The notes under the pieces were generated by a model, which saw only the letters and a list, made by a program, of their open reading frames with translations, had not been told where the DNA came from and ran no database searches. This document shows positions 25,054 to 33,228 of a DNA stretch of 35,304 nucleotides, piece by piece (positions within the stretch are counted from its first letter, which is position 1; the number at the start of each line of letters is the position of its first letter). Source of the DNA: a virus; IMG/VR virus record IMGVR_UViG_3300023176_002508, positions 1-35,304 of that record; one strand, given 5' to 3'. The translations under genes and the position numbers were made by a program.

Positions 25054-25971
25054 ATGTTATTTATTGATAAGAGGAAGGGCGATCTTGTCCCTACTCATGA
25101 GATTATTCCTACACCCAGCATCGGTTTGAATCGTGCTTTGGGTGGAGGCTTGTACACAGGTGCTACACATTTGTTTTGGGGTACACCTTCTGTTGGTAAG
25201 ACAACCATGTGCTTTAGGATTCTTGCTGAGGCGCAAAAGATGGGTTATCGACCAATCATTGTTGACTCCGAGTATTCGTACTCAGAAGAGTATGCGGCTA
25301 AGTGCGGTATCAATGTTGATGACGTTGTGCTGATTCAGTCTACTGTTGTTGAGGATATCCTTAGACACCTGATTGGTTATCTGAATCATCCTGATGAGAA
25401 GCACATCTTTTTGTTTGACAGTTTGTCCAATATTGTCAAGGAAGAGTTTTATGACAAGCCTGATGGCGGTAAGGCTATGGGTTTGCAGGCTCGTTCACAA
25501 GGCTACTTCTTGCAGAAGCTTGTCAACCATTTGCATAAGGAGCGGAACATCATGCTCTTTGTAGCACATCAAACGGTCGATCTTAGTGGTATGTACGCTG
25601 TGATGAAAGCAAAGATGGGTAATACGGTTCATCACAACATGCACAATATTATTAAGTTGTTCTTGTCAATGTCTCAAAAGGAGATGGAGCGTGAGGATCG
25701 TACCAATAAGATTATGAGTCAGCGTGCAACGTGGACTATTGAGAAAACAAAGCAGTTGCCTACGATTGGTACGCAAGGCTACTACTACGTTCTTCCGCAA
25801 GAGGGTCGCATTGATGTCAAGCGTGAGTTGATTGAGATGGCTGTTGAGAATGACATCATTCAACGTCGTGGTGCTTGGTATTCTTATGGCGATGAGAAGT
25901 GGAACGGTACTTCTAATATCGAGTTGACTGAAGATCAGGTCAATGAGATTTACAAGGAGTTGGTGAGTTGA
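25054..25971 (+). CDS. RecA-like recombination ATPase
   Basis: A 305-residue protein with a perfect AGGAGG (25044-25049). 'PTPSIGLNRALGGGLYTGAT' leads to Walker A 'GTPSVGKTT' (43-51). 'IIVDSEYSYS' carries the catalytic-Glu region and 'HIFLFDSLSNIV' is Walker B. Then come 'LFVAHQ' and a loop region rich in Met and Lys. This is the RecA/UvsX/Sak4 core. It would promote strand exchange or annealing in phage recombination and repair. The C-terminal ~50 residues are a short winged domain. Its neighbours include probable resolvases and a Cas4-like nuclease, so it belongs to a recombination operon. Confidence 0.85.
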   Translation: MLFIDKRKGDLVPTHEIIPTPSIGLNRALGGGLYTGATHLFWGTPSVGKTTMCFRILAEAQKMGYRPIIVDSEYSYSEEYAAKCGINVDDVVLIQSTVVEDILRHLIGYLNHPDEKHIFLFDSLSNIVKEEFYDKPDGGKAMGLQARSQGYFLQKLVNHLHKERNIMLFVAHQTVDLSGMYAVMKAKMGNTVHHNMHNIIKLFLSMSQKEMEREDRTNKIMSQRATWTIEKTKQLPTIGTQGYYYVLPQEGRIDVKRELIEMAVENDIIQRRGAWYSYGDEKWNGTSNIELTEDQVNEIYKELVS

Positions 25972-26267
25972 AAAGAGATGAAGGTCAAGAAGCGAAAAGA
26001 GACAAGGCAAAGCCAGTTAAGAACTCTGGTAGAGGTTTTAGAAAAGGAGATGCTACTTTTCATCGTTTCCTTCTTGACTATAAGCACAATGGTAGTTCTT
26101 TCACTCTTAGTCGTTCTGCGTGGATAAAGCATCGCAAAGATGCTTGGAGAAGTCAATACAGATATCCTTGCATTTCTGTTGTATTAGGCGAAGATTCTGA
26201 TACTAAAGTTGCTATAATTGATTGGGAAGTATTTAAGGAGTTGATCCGTGACTCAGATTACGAATGA
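25968..26267 (+). CDS. Small basic nuclease-like protein
   Basis: A 99-residue basic protein starting with TTG in a TTGA overlap with the RecA-like gene. After a Lys/Arg-rich N-terminus comes 'GRGFRKGDATFHRFLLDYKH', in which 'GDA' and 'DYK' have the spacing of a small PD-(D/E)XK nuclease core (Asp, then (D/E)xK). A strand with 'PCISVVL' and 'KVAIIDWEVF' follows. The size and location suggest a DNA-binding nuclease or Holliday-junction resolvase of recombination modules. This is a motif-level inference only. Confidence 0.45.
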   Translation: MKRDEGQEAKRDKAKPVKNSGRGFRKGDATFHRFLLDYKHNGSSFTLSRSAWIKHRKDAWRSQYRYPCISVVLGEDSDTKVAIIDWEVFKELIRDSDYE

Positions 26268-26421
26268 GGAACTGTATGAAACGGGTTTTTATTATGTTGT
26301 TGGTGTGCTCAGTATGATGCCATACTACGAGGACATCCCTGAAGAAGAACTTGTATACGGTTTCCTTCAACGTGCTGAGGATATCATCCTTGAACGTCGA
26401 AGTAATTATGAGGAAGATTGA
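26248..26421 (+). CDS. Small acidic protein (57 aa), function unknown
   Basis: A short gene. It starts with GTG, with AAGGAG at 26235-26240 seven bases upstream, an ideal ribosome site. It encodes 57 residues, acidic, with two helices ('NEELYETGFYYVVGVLSMM' and 'LVYGFLQRAEDIILERR'). It overlaps the previous gene by 20 bases and the next by 14, in keeping with the dense packing of the operon. No family is recognised. Confidence 0.6.
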   Translation: MTQITNEELYETGFYYVVGVLSMMPYYEDIPEEELVYGFLQRAEDIILERRSNYEED

Positions 26422-26659
26422 GAAGCACGGTATTTTAGGATGGCTTATGACGGCTCTTGTGGTTATTATATATGACTACTGGGCGCTATCTAGCAAGCAT
26501 CAAACGATGTCTACTGCTTTTAAGAATGGTCTTTTTAGGAAGAGCACCTCTTTTCCCACATTCATCGGGTGGGCTGTGCTAACATGGCATTTGTTCCACC
26601 CCCCGTCACTACGGAAGACAGATTTGTTTTCTATTATCCTAGACAGGAAACATAATTGA
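26408..26659 (+). CDS. Small membrane protein
   Basis: An 83-residue protein if started at the ATG at 26408, chosen over an ATG at 26351 because it avoids a long overlap. It has two membrane segments ('ILGWLMTALVVIIYDYWAL' and 'FPTFIGWAVLTWHLF') separated by a basic loop with 'STAFKNGLFRK', and a basic tail. Similar two-pass phage membrane proteins are common and uncharacterised. It ends in a TTGA overlap with the next gene. Confidence 0.6.
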   Translation: MRKIEKHGILGWLMTALVVIIYDYWALSSKHQTMSTAFKNGLFRKSTSFPTFIGWAVLTWHLFHPPSLRKTDLFSIILDRKHN

Positions 26660-26976
26660 GTAATTTTTATATAGACATAGATACAGTCACCAATATGATG
26701 GGTGACCATGCTGAAGAGTTTATTGAATGCATGAAGATTGTCGAAGACATTATCCAGAGACCTGATCATTATGTTGGTGGTCAGGCTATCCGATACGCTA
26801 ATCAACTTGCTGCTTTTAGAACAATGATGATTGTTAAGTCGCAAATGTTTAAGCGCAAGTCCCAACTTATGGACAATGAAGATAAGTTTGTTAATGATAT
26901 TTGGAAAACAATGTATGAAGCTTTGGGTGAGAACATCAATGTTCTTAAACTGTCGGCTAGGAATGGAGCACAATGA
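26656..26976 (+). CDS. Helical protein in recombination operon, function unknown
   Basis: A 106-residue, all-helical looking protein with TTG start (TTGA overlap) and an ATGA overlap with the Cas4-like nuclease. The sequence is rich in Met, Ile and charged residues, with 'DHAEEFIECMKIVEDIIQRP' and 'KTMYEALGENINVLK'. No motif identifies it. Its tight coupling to the nuclease suggests a partner or accessory subunit, which is inference. Confidence 0.55.
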   Translation: MSNFYIDIDTVTNMMGDHAEEFIECMKIVEDIIQRPDHYVGGQAIRYANQLAAFRTMMIVKSQMFKRKSQLMDNEDKFVNDIWKTMYEALGENINVLKLSARNGAQ

Positions 26977-27737
26977 AATCGTTAAAGGCATTGAAATCGG
27001 AACCTCAGGAGAAAGAGGCTATTGTTGAGAGTGAGCCTTTGACTGGTTCTCAACTTGAGGATATGTTCTGCGAGGCAGTAGATGTTCATATCGCTAAGCG
27101 TAATGAGCCTATCTATAAGAAGGTTGATTACTTTAGACCAAGTTCTACGAATCAGTGTGCTAGGTATTGGTATTACATGTTTGAAGGTGTGACGTATACA
27201 CCTTCTTTCTCACCTCAGACATATCGTATCTTTGATAATGGACATGCTGTGCATGATAGGTTGTATTCTTATCTGCGCGAGATGGGCATTCTTGTTGCAG
27301 AAGAGTTGCCGGTGAGCAACGATGATCCACCTATTCAGGGTACTGCTGATGGAATTATTGATCTTGATGGTCATAAACTTATTGAACTGAAGTCTATTTC
27401 TACGGAGGGGTTTCAGTATAGGCAGTTGTCTCATAAGCCTTCTGATGATCATGTTCGTCAGGCTAATTTGTACATGCATTGTTTGAATTTAGATAGCGGT
27501 TTTGTTATTTATGAGAATAAAAACAATCAACAAATTTTACCTATCTATATCGAGCGTGACGACGTATTTCTTGATAAACTATTTAAGAAGTATCGTAAGA
27601 TCTATAAGGCTGTTGAAGACAACGAAAAACCAAAGCGGCCATATAAGCGTACTTCGAAGCACTGTGCTAGATGCGATCTAGCGGAATTGTGCTGGTCGGA
27701 GAAAGAAAATATTGAAGAGGAGTACGAGCCGTTTTGA
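26973..27737 (+). CDS. Cas4/RecB-type PD-(D/E)XK nuclease with Fe-S cluster motif
   Basis: A 254-residue nuclease. The active site is 'GTADGIIDLDGHKLIELKSI' (Asp126, Glu138, Lys140), followed by 'HVRQANLYMHCL' (QxxxY motif). Four cysteines in the Cas4/AddB arrangement should hold a 4Fe-4S cluster: Cys62 near the N-terminus, then Cys231-x2-Cys234-x5-Cys240 near the C-terminus. It is likely a 5'-3' or ssDNA exonuclease preparing ends for the RecA-like protein. No CRISPR genes or repeats are nearby, so a recombination role is favoured. The start is set by the ATGA overlap. Confidence 0.85.
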   Translation: MKSLKALKSEPQEKEAIVESEPLTGSQLEDMFCEAVDVHIAKRNEPIYKKVDYFRPSSTNQCARYWYYMFEGVTYTPSFSPQTYRIFDNGHAVHDRLYSYLREMGILVAEELPVSNDDPPIQGTADGIIDLDGHKLIELKSISTEGFQYRQLSHKPSDDHVRQANLYMHCLNLDSGFVIYENKNNQQILPIYIERDDVFLDKLFKKYRKIYKAVEDNEKPKRPYKRTSKHCARCDLAELCWSEKENIEEEYEPF

Positions 27738-28035
27738 TCCTATCAGGTGCAAAAATCCGGAATGTAGAGAGGAATTTCTTCCAAAAACGTACAATGCGGT
27801 GTTTTGCTCCCCTGATTGCAGACGAATTGTTACCAACAAGAGGCTGCTTGAAAACTATTACAAGAAAAAGGAGAATAAAAACAAAAAGCGTGTATGCGCT
27901 ACTTCTTCTTGTAGCACCATCCTTTCTTCTTACAATAAAGAAGATATATGTGAAGCTTGTAAAAGAGAGAGATACATAAAAAGGCTTGTGTCTTGGGGCT
28001 GGGATGAAAAGGAGCTTCGAGATGAGTATAAGTAA
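27712..28035 (+). CDS. Small two-zinc-site protein
   Basis: A 107-residue, Lys/Arg-rich protein. The first zinc site is 'CKNPECREEFLPK' with 'FCSPDC'; the second is 'CATSSC' with 'ICEAC'. The pattern resembles small phage zinc-finger proteins likely to bind nucleic acid. The only available start near the nuclease end is TTG at 27712, giving a 26-base overlap; the ribosome site is weak, so the start is uncertain. It overlaps the RuvC-like gene by 14 bases. Confidence 0.6.
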   Translation: MKRSTSRFDPIRCKNPECREEFLPKTYNAVFCSPDCRRIVTNKRLLENYYKKKENKNKKRVCATSSCSTILSSYNKEDICEACKRERYIKRLVSWGWDEKELRDEYK

Positions 28036-28609
28036 ATTAGTGTCTGCTGCTAAGGCAACTAGGCTAATTGCTATAGATCCCTCTTCTCACTCTCTAGCCT
28101 GGTGTGTTGTTGATCTTGATAGGAATAAGTTTAGTGTTGCTGGTACTGGAAAAATTGATTTTAAAGACAGCAAAGAGATTGATAACAAGTTTCGTGCAAT
28201 TAGGAAAGGTATTCAAGATGTATGGGAAGATTACCAGTTTAAGGATGGCGTAATTGAGCAGTCGGTTTATATTCAGAACTTTCAGTCAAGTCGGATTATC
28301 TCTTATATTATTGGATATTCATGGGGAACGCTAGATGAATATTGTTATAGCATGTGCGATTGCAATCCTCTTATCTGGAAGAATCGGATTGGATACAAAA
28401 ATGTATCAAAGGCTGATAAGAAAGCCATTGAGGATAAGTACGGTTCGAAGGGTATTCAGAAAAGACTGACTCAGGAGCGCAAAGATCGTGTTAAGAAAAT
28501 TATTGATAAACAAGTCGGTTTTAGTACGGAAGACGAAGACATAAACGACGCAATCGGTATTGCTCTATGGTATTATATTGATCATGGCTTCGGAACCCTA
28601 CAAAGATAA
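28022..28609 (+). CDS. RuvC-like Holliday junction resolvase
   Basis: A 195-residue protein from the ATG at 28022, chosen because AAGGAG lies seven bases before it; an upstream ATG at 27986 has none. RNase H-fold catalytic residues fit the RuvC pattern: Asp19 in 'LIAIDPSSHSLAW', Glu79 in 'DGVIEQS', and Asp173 and Asp176 in 'DINDAIGIALWYYI'. It would cut four-way junctions before packaging. It is the resolvase of the recombination operon; the small gene at 25968 may be a second nuclease. Confidence 0.82.
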   Translation: MSISKLVSAAKATRLIAIDPSSHSLAWCVVDLDRNKFSVAGTGKIDFKDSKEIDNKFRAIRKGIQDVWEDYQFKDGVIEQSVYIQNFQSSRIISYIIGYSWGTLDEYCYSMCDCNPLIWKNRIGYKNVSKADKKAIEDKYGSKGIQKRLTQERKDRVKKIIDKQVGFSTEDEDINDAIGIALWYYIDHGFGTLQR

Positions 28610-28880
28610 ACAGTGGTTGTACGAGCATTATGTCAAAAAGAGGATGAATCTTAGTGACATTTGTAAAAGGCTGAAGGACGGCTACAACATTGAAGTCACT
28701 CCTCAGGCTGTGTACAACTGGGTTAAGAAGTACGATCTTTTGAAGTACCGAGGCAAGGGTAGAAACCTATCAAGTACTAGTATGCGCAGACCTAAGTCGC
28801 CTATGCAGCAGGCTGTCGAAAGAAAGCGTAGAGAAATGCGTAAAGCTAATAATATGAAAAAGAAAGGAATGGGGCGTTGA
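28584..28880 (+). CDS. Small helix-turn-helix DNA-binding protein
   Basis: A 98-residue basic protein from the ATG at 28584, overlapping the resolvase by 26 bases. 'WLYEHYVKKRMNLSDICKRL' followed by 'VTPQAVYNWVKKY' is a helix-turn-helix of the type found at the N-terminus of phage HNH and resolvase-like proteins. The C-terminal half is very rich in Lys, Arg and Met. No nuclease motif follows, so it is likely a stand-alone DNA-binding protein. An ATG at 28560 is an alternative start. It ends in a TTGA overlap. Confidence 0.62.
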   Translation: MASEPYKDKQWLYEHYVKKRMNLSDICKRLKDGYNIEVTPQAVYNWVKKYDLLKYRGKGRNLSSTSMRRPKSPMQQAVERKRREMRKANNMKKKGMGR

Positions 28881-29635
28881 GAAGATCTGTAACTGGTAAG
28901 GACATTACAACTTTTGCAAAACTGGATATGATTTACAATCAGGTCCGTATGCTAGAGGCTCAACAAAACGAGACAGAGTACAAGTGTCTTGGTTCTGGCA
29001 AGTGTTGTACTATTGGGTTGACTATTCATATGGGTGAGTGTGCAAATATTGCTTTCCGTCTTCGTCAGGAGTATTACCTTTACTTGGAAGATAAGGGTCG
29101 TGAGTTTGCTGATGAGTGGATGGATGGGGTTATTGAGTCCCTCAAGGAAGCAATGTTTGATGAGACATGGCAGATTGGTGGTGAAACCGAAAAGAAGTGC
29201 GCTTTCTGGAAAGGCGGTTGCACTATTTACGGTTATAGACCAATGATTTGTCGAACTGTTGGAACGATTACAACGGTTGATGATTTCTGCCCTAGATTGA
29301 GAAATGCTAATGGTAGCATTGATTACTATACTGGTCCAGCGGTTAAGAAGATTGTTCAGTCCTTTCAGGATCTTCTTAAAGAATATGCGGCTGGCAAAAA
29401 TGAGGGGTATGACATGGTTGTGTACATGCCTCTCGGTGTTCTTTCTTTCCTTTTGACTGTTGAGGAATTGCAAGAACTGGAGCGGGTGACGGATAAGAAG
29501 TTCTGGGCGGCTGTAGATGGTTGGGTTAATTACAGAGTTCAGTACACGAAAGAGCATGGATATAATTATGATGAACTTCATACCCAAGCTGTTTCTATTG
29601 GTAAAAAATTAGTTTTTGATAGAGAAATAATCTAA
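28877..29635 (+). CDS. YkgJ-like cysteine-cluster protein
   Basis: A 252-residue protein starting with TTG in a TTGA overlap. It carries a cysteine cluster: Cys37, the pair Cys43-Cys44, and Cys55, then Cys108, Cys115 and Cys125, and Cys138. The 'CLGSGKCC' and 'CTIYGYRPMICRTVG' segments match the YkgJ (UPF0153) family, whose cysteines chelate zinc or iron. The biochemical role of this family is not settled. Long helices make up the rest. It is the last gene before the gap at 29636 and is unlike the DNA enzymes around it. Confidence 0.7.
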   Translation: MRRSVTGKDITTFAKLDMIYNQVRMLEAQQNETEYKCLGSGKCCTIGLTIHMGECANIAFRLRQEYYLYLEDKGREFADEWMDGVIESLKEAMFDETWQIGGETEKKCAFWKGGCTIYGYRPMICRTVGTITTVDDFCPRLRNANGSIDYYTGPAVKKIVQSFQDLLKEYAAGKNEGYDMVVYMPLGVLSFLLTVEELQELERVTDKKFWAAVDGWVNYRVQYTKEHGYNYDELHTQAVSIGKKLVFDREII

Positions 29636-29726
29636 AGAAAAATTTACAAACTCCTGAAAACGGAGAAAATATCAGATAGGATTTCCATGCTGAACTTTTA
29701 CACCTTCAAGGACAGAAGGGAGGGGG

Positions 29727-29846
29727 ATGAAAATCAAACGTGTTGAGGAGTCTTTGGAAAAGATTTCTGAACTAGGTGAATACACCTTGTATAAGGTTAA
29801 CAATGATGACGAACCGATTGTTTTGGAGAGCACTGTCAAAGAGTAA
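29727..29846 (+). CDS. Short ORF (39 aa) with strong ribosome site
   Basis: ATG at 29727 is preceded by a G/A-rich AGGGAGGGGG run. It encodes 39 charged residues ('KIKRVEESLEKISELGEYTL' then 'YKVNNDDEPIVLEST') and overlaps the glycosyltransferase start by 44 bases. No family is recognised. It may be a true small protein or a translational coupler for the glycosyltransferase. The preceding 91 bases hold no other gene. Confidence 0.45.
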   Translation: MKIKRVEESLEKISELGEYTLYKVNNDDEPIVLESTVKE

Positions 29847-30897
29847 GGCTGACGGATACGGTTACGCATCATATAGGATTTCCTCTGGTCTTAGACACGC
29901 CGGTCTACCTGTGTCTGAGCCAGAGGATTTTCTTATTTCAGACAGAAGCAAAGAGTTTGACATTTTTGTTTCTATGCAGGATGGTTTAGTGCTTGAACCA
30001 AGAATGCCAGTCCAACAGGGTGATGTCCTTGTTAATAACTGCTTGCCCGTAGATTTTAAGCTTGCTGATTGTTACAATGTTGGTTTTTCTTATTGGGAAA
30101 CCACAAAGATGCCGGGGTCTTGGATTCCTAGGTTGAATGAGTGTGATGAGATTTGGACTACTTCGAAGTGGGCTGGTGATGTCTTTAAAGAAAATACCGG
30201 ACATGAGAATGTTCATTCTTTTAAGTTAGGAATTGAATCTGATTTGTTTTGGTCAAACTCTTGGATTCCTGATGAGCCTTTTACGTTTCTTCATGTTGGT
30301 AGTCCGTCAACTAGGAAGAACACCCAGATGGCTGTAGATGCTTTTATGAGGACGTATGGGCATCGGAAGGACTTTCGGTTGATTGTTAAGTCTATGGGGC
30401 CTCCTGATGCCCGCATACGGGATTCTGGAATGAATCACGGTGCGATCACTAATCATGACAGGATTCAGGTTATTGATTGGGAATTGTCTGAGCCTGATCT
30501 TGCTGACTTGTATAGGTCTGCTCATTGTCTTTTGTACCCTACTATGGGGGAGGGTTGGGGGATGATTCCTTTTGATGCTATTGCTTGTGGAACCCCTACT
30601 ATTTGCACTAATGCTACTGCTTGTACCGAGTATGCAGAGTTGTCTGTGCCTTTGGATTTTGAGTGGTCTAATGAAGGAATGAGCGGTATCTACGAGACTG
30701 GTGGTAAATGGGCTAAACCTAGTATGGATGATCTTGTTGACAAGATGCATTACGTTGTTGATAATTATGAAGAAGTTAAGCAACATACATTGGAAGGTGC
30801 TATAATTATTCATAAGGATTATTCTTGGCATAATGTTGTCCAAGAATATAAGGATCGTATATGGAAAATATTGAGAGATCAGTCTCAGGCGGTATAG
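29803..30897 (+). CDS. GT4-family glycosyltransferase
   Basis: A 364-residue protein from the ATG at 29803 (AAGG at 29793-29796). It is a GT-B fold enzyme of family 4: the N-terminal half includes 'ADGYGYASYRISSGLRHAG', the inter-domain strand is 'FTFLHVGSPSTRKNTQMAVD', and the donor site is 'GEGWGMIPFDAIACGTPTIC' (E-x7-type motif, with Asp in the second acidic position). It would transfer a sugar from a nucleotide sugar, either to modified phage DNA or to virion or host surface components. It sits next to the terminase genes, far from the other glycosyltransferase at 34058. An ATG at 29776 is an alternative start. Confidence 0.8.
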   Translation: MMTNRLFWRALSKSKADGYGYASYRISSGLRHAGLPVSEPEDFLISDRSKEFDIFVSMQDGLVLEPRMPVQQGDVLVNNCLPVDFKLADCYNVGFSYWETTKMPGSWIPRLNECDEIWTTSKWAGDVFKENTGHENVHSFKLGIESDLFWSNSWIPDEPFTFLHVGSPSTRKNTQMAVDAFMRTYGHRKDFRLIVKSMGPPDARIRDSGMNHGAITNHDRIQVIDWELSEPDLADLYRSAHCLLYPTMGEGWGMIPFDAIACGTPTICTNATACTEYAELSVPLDFEWSNEGMSGIYETGGKWAKPSMDDLVDKMHYVVDNYEEVKQHTLEGAIIIHKDYSWHNVVQEYKDRIWKILRDQSQAV

Positions 30898-31469
30898 TCG
30901 AAAAAATAAAAGATATTGAAAAAGTTGGAATCCTTCATATCAAAGGTTATTCCAATCATGAGATTGCTTCCCTAATGTCTTTGGGTGTTGGTGAAGTCAA
31001 GTCTTACATTGACGAATACAAGAACGTCATTGCTAAGCAGGCGGACAATGATCCGTACTTCTTGGAAAGAATTCAGTTCAATACCATCAAGGCTTTGAAT
31101 GAGTTCGATGAGTTGACAAAAGAGGCTTGGGAAACTGTGTCTATTGCAACTGATCATGGTATGGTTCAGCACAGAATTGCTGCTTTGAAACTTGCTTCTG
31201 ATTTAGCGACAAAGAAGGCGCAGCTTCATAAGTTGATGACTACGGGATCTTCTGCTGACGGTGAATATATTCAGAGAATGCAGAAAGCTGAAAATGTTAA
31301 TCAGATTCTTTCAAGAATCTTGAGAGATGTTATCTCTAAGCATCCTGAAATTGCCGATGAGGTTAGAAACGAGTTGTCTCTGGCTTTTGAACTTATGGGT
31401 CAAGAAGATGAGTTCCCTGACAGGACAGTCATGGATGCTCAGCCGATTGATGAGGAAACGCGCCCATAA
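30861..31469 (+). CDS. Terminase small subunit (putative)
   Basis: A 202-residue protein overlapping the glycosyltransferase by 37 bases, with AAGGA six bases before its ATG. The N-terminal helix-turn-helix ('GILHIKGYSNHEIASLMSLG' then 'VGEVKSYIDEYK') is followed by long amphipathic helices and an acidic C-terminus. Together with its position just before the large subunit, this fits a small terminase that recognises the packaging site and forms a ring. Family match is by architecture and neighbourhood rather than by a specific motif. The likely DNA target may be the hairpin at 33394-33468 or the repeats at 34959-35141, but this is not shown. Confidence 0.65.
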   Translation: MENIERSVSGGIVEKIKDIEKVGILHIKGYSNHEIASLMSLGVGEVKSYIDEYKNVIAKQADNDPYFLERIQFNTIKALNEFDELTKEAWETVSIATDHGMVQHRIAALKLASDLATKKAQLHKLMTTGSSADGEYIQRMQKAENVNQILSRILRDVISKHPEIADEVRNELSLAFELMGQEDEFPDRTVMDAQPIDEETRP

Positions 31470-31497
31470 AGGTGAATAAAGGCAAAACGGAGAAAGT

Positions 31498-33228
31498 ATG
31501 AGTGATTTCTTTGGTGTAAACCTAAACTTTGAAGATTTTGATAAACTGCTGTCTCAAGAAGAACTTGAGATGGAACCGGTATCTATACAGACGTTCGTGC
31601 AAGACAAGAAGTATTTGGGTTTGCCTCCTCTGTCAGATATTCAGTTGGAAATTGTCCGTCACAGTACACAAATTTTTAAGAAACATACTCTTCAGAAAAT
31701 GATAGGAATGGAAGAGGGTGAAGCGTATTACAATAAGTATACAGACAATGAAGTGATCTGTATGCTTGGAAAGGGTTCAGGAAAGGATCACTGCGCTAGG
31801 ATTTCAATTGCTTATACTGCATACTTAATGCATTGCCTCAGAGATCCTTTAACTTATTTTGGTAAGGCTAATGGTGTTTACATCGACTTGCTGAATCTAG
31901 CTGTGAATGCTCAACAGGCTCAGCGTGTGTTTTTTGAGCCTTTAAAGAATTTGCTTTTGTCTTCGCCGTTCTTTAATGAAGTTGGTTTTGAACCTAGAGT
32001 TTCGGAAATCTTTTTCTTTTCTCGTCCAGTTCGATGCTTCTCTGGTCACTCTGAAAGTGAAGGTTGGGAGGGGTACGAAGTGATGACAGTTATTCTTGAC
32101 GAAATTGCTGCGTTTAAAACCGATGCCGAACTTAAGGGAGAAACTAGGTCAAAAGGCTCTGCTTCTGCTATTTACAATATGAGCAAGTTGTCTGTGATGT
32201 CTCGTTTCCCAGAAGTAGGTAAGGTGATTCTGCTTTCATTCCCTAGATATAAGGGTGACTTTATTGAAACAAGATTTACTGATGCTAATGAAAAAACCGA
32301 GCCTAAGACTTGGACTATCAAAGCTGCTACTTGGGAAGTCAATCCAACAATTGAAAGAGAGCAGTTGGAATCTGAATATATTAGAAATCCTATTGAGGCA
32401 AAGATGCGTTTTGAGTGTGAACCACCAAACATGATTGATGCTTACTTTAGAGATCCTGATTTAGTAAGGAAAGCTTTTCATTATTCAGATGATCCTGTCA
32501 ATGAGGATGACGGTACGTTTAAACCTTGGTTTAACAATAAGGATGGGAAAACCAGGTTCATTCATGTTGACCTTGCATTGAAACGAGACAGAGCGGCTCT
32601 GTGTATGGTCTCTAGTGGTGGGTTCAAAGAAATCCAAACCTCAATGGGTGTTGAGAATCTTCCTGTAGTGAATATGGATTTGATTTATTCTTGGGAGGCA
32701 AGTGTTGGTAATGAAATCAACTTTGCCGCTGTGCGTCAGATGATCGTTGATTTGTGTAGGAAGTTTCAGGTTGGTCTTGTCACATTTGACCGCTGGCAGT
32801 CTGTAGAAATGATTCAGTCTTTGAGAGCACAGGGTATTAATGCTGACTTTCACAGCGTGAAGAAGTCTGATTATGATACACTATTGACTGCGATATACGA
32901 TACAAGAATTCGTGGATACTGGAACGAGCTTTTGGTTGAAGAAGAACTTTTGAAATTGAAGTTGTTTGGAAACAACAAGATCGATCACCCATCTACGGGT
33001 TCAAAAGACTTAGCGGATGCGCTTGCTGGCGCAGTTGCTGGTTGTATAAAAAATATTGGGATGGATCAAGAAATTGATATTGAATTGATGTATCCTAAAG
33101 CAGACTTCGATATCGAAGATGAAGATATGCCAGATTTTGGCAATACACAAGTTCTGTCCAGGGAAACTGGTCAGTTTGAAAATATGAATACAAAGAAAGA
33201 GGAATCATTATGGCTAGAGAATCTGTAA
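31498..33228 (+). CDS. terL: Terminase large subunit
   Basis: A 576-residue packaging motor and nuclease. The ATPase domain has Walker A 'GKGSGKD' (91-97) and Walker B with 'VILDEIAAF' (Asp201, catalytic Glu202). The RNase H-like nuclease follows: Asp358 in 'FIHVDLALKRDRA', Asp431 in 'LVTFDRW', and Asp504/Asp507 in 'KDLADALAGA'. It cuts concatemers and drives DNA into the capsid. GGAG at 31488-31491 precedes the ATG at 31498. The last ~65 residues are acidic and poorly structured. Confidence 0.93.
   Translation: MSDFFGVNLNFEDFDKLLSQEELEMEPVSIQTFVQDKKYLGLPPLSDIQLEIVRHSTQIFKKHTLQKMIGMEEGEAYYNKYTDNEVICMLGKGSGKDHCARISIAYTAYLMHCLRDPLTYFGKANGVYIDLLNLAVNAQQAQRVFFEPLKNLLLSSPFFNEVGFEPRVSEIFFFSRPVRCFSGHSESEGWEGYEVMTVILDEIAAFKTDAELKGETRSKGSASAIYNMSKLSVMSRFPEVGKVILLSFPRYKGDFIETRFTDANEKTEPKTWTIKAATWEVNPTIEREQLESEYIRNPIEAKMRFECEPPNMIDAYFRDPDLVRKAFHYSDDPVNEDDGTFKPWFNNKDGKTRFIHVDLALKRDRAALCMVSSGGFKEIQTSMGVENLPVVNMDLIYSWEASVGNEINFAAVRQMIVDLCRKFQVGLVTFDRWQSVEMIQSLRAQGINADFHSVKKSDYDTLLTAIYDTRIRGYWNELLVEEELLKLKLFGNNKIDHPSTGSKDLADALAGAVAGCIKNIGMDQEIDIELMYPKADFDIEDEDMPDFGNTQVLSRETGQFENMNTKKEESLWLENL

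Noticed and set aside
26973-27737. Cas4-like nuclease as part of a CRISPR system
   Set aside because: No CRISPR repeats and no other cas genes are in the window. Phage Cas4-like nucleases commonly belong to recombination modules.
28430-28460. TTCGAA-containing stretch as a tRNA T-loop
   Set aside because: No cloverleaf or acceptor stem can be formed; it lies within the RuvC-like coding sequence. No tRNA was found elsewhere.
29687-29746. A 19-codon ORF before the small gene at 29727
   Set aside because: Only a weak ribosome site and no recognisable peptide; it overlaps the better-supported frame at 29727.
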